This document shows positions 36,447 to 47,299 of a stretch of DNA of 64,000 nucleotides, in pieces. Each line of letters begins with the position of its first letter. The first letter of the stretch is position 1. The notes beneath the pieces are model-generated. The model was not told the DNA's origin and searched no databases. It was given only the letters and a program-made list of their open reading frames with translations. The stretch is from positions 17,803,520 to 17,867,519 of the forward strand of contig CAIIXF020000012.1 in assembly GCA_903813345.2 (NCBI GenBank), in the 5' to 3' direction. Both the position numbers and the translations under genes were made by a program. The stretch is from Owenia fusiformis (Eukaryota > Annelida > Polychaeta > Sabellida > Oweniidae).

Positions 36447-37876
36447 GATTTTTGTGTGTCTTTTATAGGGTGTATTTTTGAATTGCCCGCGGGTGAGTTC
36501 ATTGTATAATATATAATAAGTAATCCCCGAGGTATCTATATGTTTTCATAATTCACTAAAAGCAGTTCATTCAGGCGCACTTAAAGGGGCAAAAAGGCCT
36601 GTTGAGAGAAAATGGGATTATTTTATTTTTTCTGAGCTATCAAGGATTTATGTCTAAAAGAATGTATTTATTAATTATAATATATTAATCAGTGTTAACT
36701 ACAGTCGCATTAATGAATGTTGTTCTAATAAATGGCTATCCTTTATTGACACCAGCTAATAAAGAAATACCTAATATATGTGTCAAGTATCGTCAATAAT
36801 AATCATATCAAACAAGTGTAAAATACAATATATGAATCAGTCATCCTTTATGGATTGGCTCATAGGAATGATAATCATACGTATTTGAAGCTAAAGTCAA
36901 TTGACATCCTAAGTTGGAGTATGTAACCTGACGAAGTAATTATAATTATTAATATAAGCATGTAAATAAACTAGGTAATTGTCACCCTTTATGGATGAGC
37001 ATACATGAACAAAGTATTTGTCATCCTTTATGGATGAACATTAATGGACTAAGTATTTGTCATCCTTAATGGATGAACATAAATGGACTAAATATTTGTC
37101 ATCATTTATGGATGAGCATAAATGGAGTAAGTATTTGTCATCCTTTGTGGATGAACATAAATGGACTAAGTATTTATCATCCTTTATGGATGAGCATACA
37201 TGAACAGAGTATTTGTCATCCTTTGAACATAAATGGACTAAGTATTTGTCATCCTTTATGGATGAACATAAATGGACTAAGTATTTGTCATCCTTTATGG
37301 ATGAGCATACACGAACAAAGAATTGTCATATTTTATGAATGTGCATAAATCGACTAAGTATTTGTCATCCTTTATAGATGAGCATTATTGGACTAAGTAT
37401 TTGTCATCCTTTATGGATGAACATAAATGGACTAATTATTTGTCATATGGATGAACATAAATGGACTAAGTATTTGCCATCCTTTATGGATGAGCATAAA
37501 TGGACTAAGTATTTATCATCCACGATGGATGAGCATAAATGATCTAAGTATTTGACATCCACGATGGATGAGCATAAATGATCTAAGTATTTGTCATCCC
37601 TAATGGATGAGCATACGTGAACTAAGTATTTGTTATTCCTTAATGGACTAAGTAAAATAAGCAGTTACATCAGAGTTTTTCTAAAAAGTATGAAGTTTTC
37701 TCAATAGGTGGCCAACAAAAATGGTGTAGTAATTTACCCAATAGATGGCTAATAAAAATGGCGGAAATAAAAATTTTACCAAATTTACTTTGCAAACGGA
37801 CTACTAATAAAAATGGCGGGAACTTGAAATGATTCCATATTTCACCCAATAGATGGCTAATAAAAATGGCGGGAAT
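36447..37876 (+). repeat. 1.36-kb tandem duplication, copy 2
   Basis: Direct repeat of 35091-36446. It is 74 bp longer because its 39-bp minisatellite (about 36975-37650) has extra units, including a second ATCCACGATGGATGAGCATA unit and a truncated CATATGGATGAACATAAATG unit. The breakpoint lies inside the ATGGCGGGAAT repeat word, which suggests unequal exchange between those words. Confidence 0.92.
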
Positions 37877-37906
37877 AGAAATTGTGCCAAATTTTATCGG
37901 ACATGA

Positions 37907-38039
37907 GTAAATCCTATATGGCATATGATATATAATTGATGTTGAACCAATCAAATTTCAGCATTTGCTTCAGCCCTTGTCAGAGAAATATGTGATTGGT
38001 CAAACATGAATAATATATCATATGCCATATAGGATTTAC
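37907..38039. mobile_element. 133-bp hairpin MITE with perfect 27-bp TIRs
   Basis: Positions 37907-37933 (GTAAATCCTATATGGCATAT...) are a perfect 27-bp inverted match to 38013-38039. The 79-bp loop has no frame. On both sides the text resembles the AAATTTATCTTGCAAAATG unit that is repeated near 37780, consistent with insertion in that repeat, but I could not define a clean TSD. Transcribed RNA would form a long stable hairpin. Confidence 0.85.
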
Positions 38040-39060
38040 CATTCACCCAAATTTATCTTGCAAAATGACTAATAAAAATGGCGGGAACTTGAAATGATCC
38101 CATATTTTACCCAATAGATGGCTAATAAAAATGGAAATTGTACCAAAAACCAAAGAAATATAAAATCTCTTTTATTGAGTAACCTTAAAACGTAGTTTGG
38201 GAATATAATTCATACATCCTGTGGAGAATGACAAAATATTGCCCCTAAGTGTTCAATAACGAGTACACATAATGAATGAAAAGTTTTCTTTCAAGAAAAT
38301 ATGAGCAATTTGATTATCCCAAACGGTGTGAATTCCATTTCCATTGCTAGAGATTCTAAAACACGAGGGTTTTATCCATCAAACTAACCCATAATTAAGG
38401 TACCTCTCCGCCAAAAACACTAGGAATTTTATCCACTCACCATTAACTATTTCTCCGTAAAATATTACAATGACGGTTTCTCCCCATTATCCATTGAAAG
38501 AATTCTTCCATAAAAACAAGAGGAGTTTGTCCCATAAGATATGAATGGCTATGTTTATGAAATAATGTTCACTTCATTCAACTAATGCAAATGATTTTAC
38601 CCACCAAATAGAGGTAATTTCTCGCTTAACAGGCAAAGTTTTCCGCCAGAATGTGATCAATTACCCGCCAAAAGGTAGAATTTCTTACCAAAGGGATTGC
38701 ATTTCCTGCCAACATGATGGCACTTCCCGCTAAACAGGTAAAGTTTACTGCAGAATATTCTCCATTACCCGCAAAAAGGGTTGAATTTCCTGCCAAAAGG
38801 ATAGATTATAAGTAGGAATTGTATAAAAAGTTGAAGTGAAATGACCTCCTATTTATGAGATAGAATTGTAAATAGAAGGGGAAGTATTCCTACAACGTGG
38901 CATTCCAAAGTTAAAGATATGTGAGTAAAATATTGGCTTCGTAAAAATGAATGTAAATTGAAAAGGTAAACTCGAAATACTTGAAATTCTGATGCAAGTT
39001 CCAATTAAAATATGTATGAAGCAATGTATGAAGCCAAATTAAGTACATGTAAGCAAGTGT
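38040..39060. repeat. Degenerate short repeats, no gene
   Basis: 38067-38135 is a third copy of the ATGGCGGGAACTTGAAATGAT unit. From about 38590 to 38810 a degenerate ~40-bp unit with TTTCCCGCCAAAAGG-like words recurs (E2F-like core on the minus strand). No coding frame of interest. Confidence 0.5.
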
Positions 39061-39072
39061 GTAAGTATTTAC

Positions 39073-39260
39073 CCAAGTTTCAGCTGTTAATGTTGAAGTA
39101 GCCAAGAGAACACGTCCTTCCCTTGCCACGTCGCAAAAATACTACCCAGAACTATATTGGCGCGCTTATGATCACGTGATTTGGAATTTCGAACCTTGTG
39201 AGATCCAAACGTGACCGGAAGTAGAGCCAACAATTTGTAAAAACATTAGTTTCAGTAAGT
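39073..39260. promoter_or_regulatory. Candidate bidirectional promoter with diverging splice donors
   Basis: Between 39157 and 39222 lie TTGGCGCGC (E2F-like), ATCACGTGAT (palindromic E-box) and ACCGGAAGT (ETS). Going rightwards on the plus strand, a donor TTTCA-GTAAGTATAA starts at 39255. Going leftwards on the minus strand, a donor CTTGG-GTAAATAC starts at 39072, so each side could be a short 5' exon. Motifs are seen; promoter activity and the exons are inference. The minus-strand direction leads towards exon-like modules A and C. Confidence 0.35.
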
Positions 39261-39446
39261 ATAATAAAGTAATATATCAACCAGGTCCCTATGCCATACT
39301 GGCGTAATAAAACAAATGCCGGGCTCCTGGTTGCTACAGTAGTATTAAACTTGCGCATCATTAGACTTTATCCTATAGTCTGAATTGTTTTCAAAATTTG
39401 GAATAAGTATATTCAAAAATTGATAATTTTGTGCAAAAATTCCCAC

Positions 39447-40033
39447 AGGAGCATTGCAACCCTATCCCAGCAAGGGTCATGTTCCAGTAGCTCGGCATGA
39501 CCTTTAGGGCACCTTGGCTTGGCTTCTAGTAGGAGGGGCACCTTGGCTCGGCTTCTAGTAGGAGGGTCATCTTGGCTCGGCTTCTAGTAGGAGGGTCATC
39601 TTGGCTCGGCTTCTAATAGGAGGGTCATCTTGGCTCGGCTTCTAGTAGCTGGGTCATCTTGGCTTTGCTTCTAGTAGCTGGGTCATCTTGGCTTGGCTTC
39701 TAGTAGGTGGGTCATCTTGGCTTGGCTTCTAGTAGGTGGTCATCTTGGATTGGCTTCTAGTAGCTGGGTCATCTTGGCTTGGCTTCTAGTAGGTGGGTCA
39801 TCTTGGCTTGGCTTCTAGTAGGTGGGTCATCTTGGCTTGGCTTCTAATAGTTGCGTTATCTTGGCTTGTCTTCTAGTAGGTGGATCATCTTGGCATGGCT
39901 TCCTAAAGGTGGCTTAGGTTCCATTTGTGGCTCATCTTCCAGCAGGTGACTCATCGTTCAGCAGAGGGCAGCTTGGTATTCTGTTTGTGGCTCAGATTGT
40001 AATGGGCTGTTAATCTCCAAGCTAAAGGTAAAT
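39447..40033 (-). repeat. Minisatellite B (29-bp unit)
   Basis: About 13-14 copies of GGCTTGGCTTCTAGTAGGTG followed by GGTCATCTT lie at 39505-39895, with AGGAGG or AGCTGG variants. Entry (GCAACCCTATCCCAGCAAGG) and exit (GGCTAAAGGTAAATCTGAAAG-like) flanks match minisatellite A, so A and B are paralogous modules whose tandem core diverged in unit length (19 against 29 bp). Confidence 0.88.
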
Positions 40034-40077
40034 CTGAAAGCGATACTGTACATTAGGAAATGAAACACAGTACTTAC

Positions 40078-40266
40078 TTGAAAGGGATACTAGAGACCTC
40101 TCCTGTCCTGGACAATGCTACTTCAGACACATAAAGACATCACCAGAAGTAGTAATAACAATATGATATGTTGTTACAATTGCTGTAGACAGATGGTGCT
40201 GATTGCGGTTCTTCTCAGACTCTTCTAGGACAAGACAGTTTTTCATCGGCAGGGTAAGGAGTGCAC
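40078..40266 (-). other. Exon-like module B (minus strand), 189 bp
   Basis: On the minus strand an acceptor (TATTGTGTATGTACTTTCAG) ends at 40267 and a donor (TTTCAA then GTAAGTACTG) begins at 40077; a further CTTTCAG acceptor follows after 44 nt, as in module A. Size differs from A by 3 bp. One frame reads ALLTLPMKNCLVLEESEKNR..., then IVTTYHIVITTSGDVFMCLK and a stop; frame and several residues agree with A. Unknown family; may be a noncoding exon. Confidence 0.45.
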
Positions 40267-40418
40267 CTGAAAGTACATACACAATAGTAAAAAGTCAGCA
40301 ATGATAGTATTTTTCAATCTTTGAATTGTAGTTAAAAGGCCTCATTTTTAAGACACTTCCATAACAGGTGGTGGAGGGACTGTCTGAACAGAATTATCTT
40401 GTATTTCTAAACAGATAT

Positions 40419-40476
40419 ACAAGTTGTTACATAACGAAGGCTATAAGTCAAAAATCTCCAGATGTCAGATGTAATA
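40419..40476 (+). repeat. 58-bp word shared with 42843-42900
   Basis: ACAAGTTGTTACATAACGAAGG... to ...GATGTAATA matches 42843-42900 at all but a few positions. The flanks are different, so this is a short dispersed copy, perhaps a fragment carried by the 42-kb repeats. Confidence 0.75.
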
Positions 40477-40999
40477 TAAAATTCAAATGCAACCCATTTG
40501 TCACTTTTACACTGTATTGAAACCTCTTGGTCTAACATGAAATAGGAATTCCTATATGATATATACATAACAAGTCTCAAGTCACCATAAAGCATACGCC
40601 AAAATTTTGATTTGTCAAATTTAAACCTCTTTAACGAAAATGAGTTACCAAAAGGCATGGGTGAAAATTATCACTCTTTGATTGGTCAGACAAATTGAAG
40701 TCAGAATGTGGCAATGCACAACTCACAAACTTACATTCGGTGGGGAAATCAAAAAACGATACTATAAACAAAGTCAAGTATATTAACTAAAGCGTTTTTG
40801 AGTTAAAAGTCTTCTCTGAAAAAGTTTCAGGAGCGATTGATAAGTACTAAAAGAGCAAGCTATCTTGATTTATTTAACACTGAACAAGTTTAAATCCTTA
40901 AATGGTTGCATGACTGCCCAGGACAGATTTAATGAACTCATGTGAAATATGAGTTGCGCCAAATTCTCAGTGGTGTGAAATGTCATTCCTTTATCTAAC

Positions 41000-41630
41000 A
41001 CCAGCAAAATGGTCATTTTCGACACGTGTGGTGACAACAGGATGGATGACACTCCTCACGAGTGAAGGGCTGTGGCAGAACTCTTTGGAAATTTAATCCG
41101 AGCAGATTGGCCCCCAAGTTCACCCAACTTAACCCCCTTTGGATTTCTTCCTGTGGGGCCACCTGAAAACCAGGATCTTTACAACATTCCCAACTGATCT
41201 GGATGAAGCTAGAGAGTAATTGATGAAGTCAGTGTGGTACGACAATAAAAGGAGCATCAGTGCTTTAGGGACATGTTTAGGTGAGCACATGTTTGCGTAG
41301 ACACAACGGTCGTGTTACGAAGTACAGATTGGAACATTGCCGAATTAATCAGTAAAAAGAATCATGAATAAAATTAATTGTCAAGGGAATGCTTTCTCCT
41401 TGTCCTCTGTTCTTTTTAACCACTGAGAAGTTGGCACAAGTCATATTTTCCACGAGTCAATGAAATCTTTGCTGTGTTGTCAACCATGGAATGATTTTAA
41501 ATCCTCTGGTGAAAAATTAATTGAGAAAGCTTGCTCTTTAAGTATTCAATTATATTTTAAGGAACATGCCAAAATTATAAAAAAATATTGACAATTGAGT
41601 ACTTGTAACATTTTTTGAGACACTCTGTAT
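41000..41630 (+). pseudogene. Tc1/mariner-superfamily transposase relic
   Basis: The plus strand encodes QQDGWHSSRVK (about 41035-41067), then WPPSSPNLTP (about 41108-41137), a one-base frameshift, then LDFFLWGHLKTRIFTTFPTD and a stop. This is the conserved second-D (QQDG) and third-D (WPxxSPDLTPLDFFLWG) region of IS630-Tc1-mariner transposases; the third catalytic D is N here. The right end GTAACATTTTTTGAGACACTCTG at about 41605-41628, followed by TA, looks like the element's TIR; no matching left TIR was found. So a decayed, 5'-truncated copy. Not functional. Confidence 0.75.
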
Positions 41631-43709
41631 ATATGCTCAACTTGAAAACCCAATGTTGATTGTCTAACAAGGTTATAAAGAAGAATATATCATGTTTTAA
41701 ATATTATTGTACCTTTGGTTTCTACGAGAACTAAGATTTTGAAATGCACTTTTCTCTGAACCATTTTCATATATGAATGAGTTCATTTCTCCCTGATTTA
41801 TGTACAAATTTTCTTAATTTTTTGGCAAAAAAACATTTGAAGATGAATGTTATGCATTGTTGTGAATTTTCGCTCATTAGAAAATATGTGTGACGTCTAA
41901 AATTTTAAACTAGACAACAGCAACGCCAAAGCGTATCAAATCTCATCGAACAGCCTTGGCTGGCATTTTTACAAAGTATATAGCCAAAATGGCCGCCTTC
42001 TACCAAAAGTGTCATTAGACAGTGTGCCATGCTTAAAGGGTTCCGATAAGCATCCCGTATAAAAACAATATGGCGGCTCAAGGCGAATCAACTGGATCAG
42101 TCCATTTTTAAGAAATAAGGGGAGTTCTGTAAAATCCAGTTTATTGAAATTGTCTTTGAGATAAAGTAATCCGTTTATAATGATTTTGAAAACGTTATCC
42201 ATGGAGTGATTGCGTTCAAACAGTACATGCACAACAGCCAATATAAATCCTTGTATTAGAACTGCTTTGTTTCATTTGTAGGATATTTCATATGCCGAGC
42301 TGTGTGCTATTACGTTATGGGGAAATTTAGATGCCAATTTTTCCTTATTATACACAAATAGAAAATCCTGAAACTTCACCCATAAATTTGGAATTGATTT
42401 GTCAAAATAACAATCACCCTTTTTATAAATGTGTGACGATCTATAATATACTTATGCTATATAACAGTTAGAGGTGTTGACACAACGACATCGAACCTGT
42501 AAACCCTTGAGTATTATTCCGGGATCGGGCCTTTTATACTAAACGGTGAGCAACACCAGAAACGAGCGTTCGATTTGCTAACTGATATACGTCACCCTTT
42601 AAAGTATTCACATACCAAATATGAACAAAATCACTCCTCTACTTTTCCAGTTTTGTAAAATACGTTAAAATGGTGGCCATTATGAAAAATGAACGCCTTC
42701 TACCAAAAAGTGTCAAGAGACAGTGTGCCATGTTTATAGTATTCACATACAAAATCGCTCCTCTACTTTTCCAGCTATAGTAAAATATGTTAAAATGGCG
42801 GCCATTTTTCATAATTGCTGCCTTCTTCCAAAAGTGTCATGTACAAGGTGTTATATAACGAAGGCTATAAGTCAAAAATCTCCAGATATCAGATGTAATA
42901 GTTTGCCATGCTTATAGTATTCACATACCAAATATGAACAAAATCGCTCTACTACTTTTCGAGTTACAGCAAAAGTCGTAAAATAACTAGTATGGCCGCC
43001 ATTTTTCAAGATGGCTGCCATGTGCTTCTTTAATATCTACATTCCTAGCTTTATTAATGACCTATATATTTTTTTTACATTTAAAACGTATTGCTATTAT
43101 AGTTTTACATATTGCACCTAAATTACTATAAAATCGGCACTAAAATGGCCACCATTTTTAAATCAGCGGCCATTTTGAAAATCGGCTTTCGAGCAGAACT
43201 TCTACCCCCATAGGGTATATGTGTACAAAGTATGAACAAAATCGGGCCAATGGTATTTTAGTTATTGTCCGAACAGACGGACGGAGGCATTCCCTATATC
43301 CCTCCGAACTTCGTTCGATAGGATAATAAATTCTCAATTTTTCGAACAAAAAGTCCTTTAAAATCCATTCTAGAAATTTTATGGGGGCTCAAACAAAAAC
43401 TGCTAAAATTTCCTAAGAAACCATGCCCATCTCATTATTTTCTGTCACCTTTGTCATTCATCTAAATATTTTAGAAATCATCATGTTGAAAATGTCATCA
43501 AAATGGACCATTCTCTCATTGGCTTTAATTACGCGGGAAATTTGTCATTTTAAAACACTGCTTCTCAATTGGTTAACGTAAATCTGATTACAATTTGTTT
43601 GAGAAATTTTCATTCATTAGTACTTTTCACTGGCTTTCCACGAAATAACTTGGTCAAGACGTGAGAGAATGGCTTTTCTGGTTCGTTTTTCTCATTCATT
43701 CTCGCATAT
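41631..43709 (+). repeat. Dispersed repeats with recurring GTGTGCCATG blocks; no gene
   Basis: The block CTTCTACCAAAA-GTGTCA followed by GACAGTGTGCCATG is found at about 41997 and 42697, with a partial copy near 42832 and 42900, each followed by ATAGTATTCACATACCAAAT or similar. AAAATGGCGGCCATTTT words recur. The block ends at 43270-43325 with AGACGGACGGAGG, CTATATCCC, GAACTTCGTTCG and GGATAATAA, as in 21677-21800. The minus 90-codon frame at 41969 is a shadow. Confidence 0.6.
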
Positions 43710-43717
43710 ATCCTCGT

Positions 43718-45532
43718 TAAATTTTATATTCTAATCAATTTGGATTTAGAGAAAAGAAGTCAACTTTTATGGCTGTTCTAAATTTTGTTGAAAAAATAGG
43801 AAAATCTATTGATCTCGGAGAATACTCAATTGGCCTATTTTTAGATTTTTCCAAGGCATTTGACACTATCGACCATGAAATTATTTTTCAAAAATTATAT
43901 TTTTATGGTATACGTGGCGTATCACTTGATTTGGTAAAAAGTTATTTCAAAAATAGAATTCAAAGAACTTCATACAAAGATGTTATTTCTGAGGCAAATA
44001 CCATTAACTGTGGAATTCCTCAAGGCTCCATACTAGGTCCCCTTTTCTTCATTGTTTACATTAATGACATATACTTATCATCTCCAAGGTTGTTTTTTGT
44101 TCTTTTTGCAGATGACACTAATATATTGATAAATGGCAAAAATCTAAATGAACTCAATGATATATTGAACACCGAGCTAAAACATATTGAAGAATGGCTG
44201 GTGACCAATAGACTTTCTATAAACATTTCTAAAACCAAATACATCATTTTTACATCAAGACAGAAGCACTATGATCCAAGTAACTTCAAAATATATCTCA
44301 ATGACAATAAACTCGAACAAGTTTCAAAGATCAGTTTTTTAGGCATTATAATTGACCAACATTTGACATGGAAAGATCACATATCTTCAGTTAATATGAA
44401 AATTTAAAGGACCATAGGTATTTTGTACAATATTAAGCATATTTTAAACATTTAAGGGTTTACAAGTATTTACTACTCTTTGATCTATTCGTATCTAATA
44501 TATGGTAATCTTGTTTGGGGGGATGCAAATCCTACATCAATAAATCCACTTCACTTGTCCCAGAAAAGGTTTGTACGTCTTGCAACAAATAGTGACTATA
44601 AAGCACATTCCTCTCCACTTTTTGAAATGTTAAAACTTATTACTATTTTTGACATTAATAAGCAAGCGAAATGTATATTTATGTTCAAATGGAAAAATGA
44701 CTTAGATAACTATAGGAGTGTATACCCTCGTCTCTTTACAACAGTTCATGAAAGAAATCCTTATAACACCAGAAATAGAAAGACCTATGATCAACCTAAA
44801 TTTCGCACAAATTATGGTAAATCATCTATATCCATTTCAATACCCCAGCTTAGGAACAAATTACCAGAAAGACTTAAACAAATAAAAAGCCTCTATTCAT
44901 TTAAAAGAGAACTAAAAAACTATTTTTGGAAACATACTAACTCAATTGATATTTTGCTGTCTCTTTATCACCCATTGCCCTCATCATGCTTTCTCTCGTG
45001 TATGCTCTTTTGGATGCTCTTTTGGATGCTCTTTTGGTTTCTTGGAAGAACAAAACTGCTCTCAATATGATTGCTCAATATATCTGACCCATATGGTAAC
45101 ATTTCAATCTCATACAGTTATGTTTTTTTTTTTTTTTGTTTTTTTTTACTAAACTGACTTTTATTTCCTTTAAGCTCTGCTGTACCCCCTGATTTTGCCT
45201 CTGTTCCAAATAATGTTCAAACTACATTGTAAGTATATTTGCACTCATTGGTATAATTGTATTCAAGAACACCTTTGACATTATGCCAAAACGTTATCTC
45301 ATTTGGTCTATTATGATGTGACAAATCAATACTTTCGTTCAAATAGATGAATACATAGGCAGGTCCCCAACTGCATTAATAGGTATGACAACACACATGT
45401 ATTATTTTTGCCTAATATTGGGAATATACACTTTTTAAAGGGTCACCCAGTTCATATATTGTATTTTGTGTGTATTTTAAATAATAAATAAACATAAACA
45501 AAACAAACATAAACATAAACATAAACATAAAC
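43718..45532 (+). mobile_element. 5'-truncated LINE insertion with 8-bp TSD ATCCTCGT
   Basis: ATCCTCGT directly precedes the element (43710-43717) and follows it (45533-45540). The element begins inside the reverse transcriptase domain and ends in a (AAACAT)n tail at about 45488-45532, typical of target-primed insertion of a CR1/L2/jockey-group LINE. A poly-T stretch in the 3' UTR lies at 45122-45148, and a triple TGCTCTTTTGGA repeat near 45001-45036. Coding remnant described separately. Confidence 0.92.
43721..45070 (+). pseudogene. LINE reverse transcriptase, C-terminal part, two in-frame stops
   Basis: Reverse transcriptase of a non-LTR retrotransposon, which would make cDNA at the nicked target. 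The single frame opens with NQFGFREKKST, then motif A FLDFSKAFDTIDHEII, motif B GIPQGSILGPLFFIVYINDI, catalytic motif C LFADDTNIL, then the thumb motif FLGIIIDQHLTWKDHI. Stops at 44405-44407 and about 44456 interrupt the thumb, and the same frame continues as SYLIYGNLVWG, KRFVRLAT, YNTRNR, SISISIPQLRNKLPERLKQI and FKRELKNYF to a stop at 45068. All catalytic residues (D, FADD) are intact, but endonuclease and fingers are absent by truncation. The YNTRNR and RLWN-like tail favours the CR1/L2 group. Recent copy judging by only two lesions. Confidence 0.9.
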
Positions 45533-45540
45533 ATCCTCGT

Positions 45541-47180
45541 GACAATTCAACATTTAACAATGGGACTAGAATTGATGATGAAAGTGTAGATATCTCCAAT
45601 TTCAAATTTCAGACTAGCACTGCCAGGGAGTATGCATGTAGTTAACGGCTTGTTTAATCTGCCACCACTACCTAGGTGGAATTCCACCTACCCATCGAAA
45701 CTATTTCAAGTCTTAATCTTAATCCAAAAGTAGGTTGCAGGTATGTATTTCACATTTACAGTGATGTAGTGGAGACCGTGGCAAATGGGACTTTTTTAAG
45801 TGTGTTCTCAGTCAGTTAAATGAAACCATATATTCTTTTTTACGTGAATTAGTGATGCACCATTGCCATTACGGGCACCAAAGGGCTGTTTGATATTGTA
45901 CAGAAAAGTCCTTGCATAATATACGACTTAGATTTTAGCTCCTCATCATTTTCGAAATATGAAATAAAGATAATTTCTGACATTGACTGACATATTCTAA
46001 TTAATCAAATTTTGACAGTCAAACAGTTACAATTTCATTTAGGCAGAGCAATTTTATTTAAGAAAAATCTAGCAGCCCATTTTGCCAAATCCCCTTATGG
46101 TACGATGGCTTTTTCCTATTTTCAAAAATATGATTAAAAGCTAAGAAAAATCCACTTTCCCATTTTCTTTGTGCCAAATAGGCTATACAGGTTGTTGCCA
46201 GGTTAATTACTCAAGGAAAATTTGAATTTCTCGTTTTTCCCGGTAACATGATTTTTTTAAATTAGTGCCAAATTAGCTTTACATAACATAGCCACAGTGA
46301 TTGATTGCAGGTTCAAAATAGCATATGGTTAATTGTAAAATAAGATACCAATTAGTTGGGTAGCACATGCTTTACAGGGTGTTTTAGTGTTGTGTCCGTC
46401 TTTCAAAGTTAGCAGACTACTCGATCAACATATATGCTCATCAGTTCAAACTAATAAAGTGATTTCCCTTACAAAATATTGACAATACAATTTGATCTCA
46501 CGCCTACGTATGAACCCTGTTCTTGGATTATCTATATCATGGGATGGTAGGTAGGTTTGCAAAAATTGTATCAGATAGTTTTACGGGAATTTGAAAATTT
46601 TTGGAATTTGTAACAAAATTATTTCAGACAACTACTCTTTACAGTGACATGGCTTTTGACAATGCAGGACACCTGAATAATTTGAAAAGCTAGGAAATGG
46701 GCCTAAAGTGAATTTCTCGAGACAAAGATGGTGACTGTTTTGAAAATAGGCAAGCTTTTGAACCAGGAGTCATGGGGGAGTTTTCTGTATTGATGCTGAA
46801 CGAAAATAACTTAAAACGGGAATCCTATCGACATAGGTTTAAAGGAAAACGGTCCAAAAGTGGATTTTTTGTTAAAAAAATTCATACAACTATTCTTTAC
46901 AGAAACGTGTTTTTTACAATGCAGGACACATGAAATTATTTGTAAATCTAGTAAATGGGCCGAAAGTGAATTTCGCGAGAAAATCACAGGGAGTTATCTG
47001 TATTGATGTTGAACAAAAATAACTTAAAAGCGGGAATCCTGGTGACAGAGGTTTTAAAACGGGCCAATCGTTGACAGACAGACCGACGCTTGGAATAGCA
47101 ATAGCTTACCATGTGAGCTAAACATGTCAAAATTACTTAAAAAACAAAGGGGCCTGTTGCTTTTAATATTTTTAATTTAT
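45541..47180. other. No gene; 257-bp imperfect tandem duplication at about 46615-47100
   Basis: The word ACAATGCAGGACAC recurs at 46659 and 46916, with GTAAATGGGCCGAAAGTGAATTTC-like and GGGAGTTATCTGTATTGATG-like text on the same spacing, so this part is a two-copy repeat. It ends with CAGACAGACCGACGCTTGG, similar in style to the GACGGAC ends. Remaining sequence has nothing recognisable. Confidence 0.55.
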
Positions 47181-47190
47181 GTGTACTTAC

Positions 47191-47299
47191 TTCTTTCTGC
47201 CATTTTGATGCAATCCTCAGAGTCTAATGTTACTTTTTAAATGTGGACTCCGCCTTCTCCACTTTCCCTACATCTTTTATTTCAAGTGCACTAATGTAC
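47191..47299 (-). other. Candidate exon (minus strand)
   Basis: An acceptor (AACTCCTTTCCAG) ends at 47300 and a consensus donor (GAA then GTAAGTACAC) starts at 47190. The minus frame reads YISALEIKDVGKVEKAESTF then KK and a stop, a run reminiscent of the SxLxIxxVxxxD part of immunoglobulin domains. It may pair with the candidate exon at 50200-50402, but the phases agree only with a weak alternative donor. Could be a relic. Confidence 0.3.
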
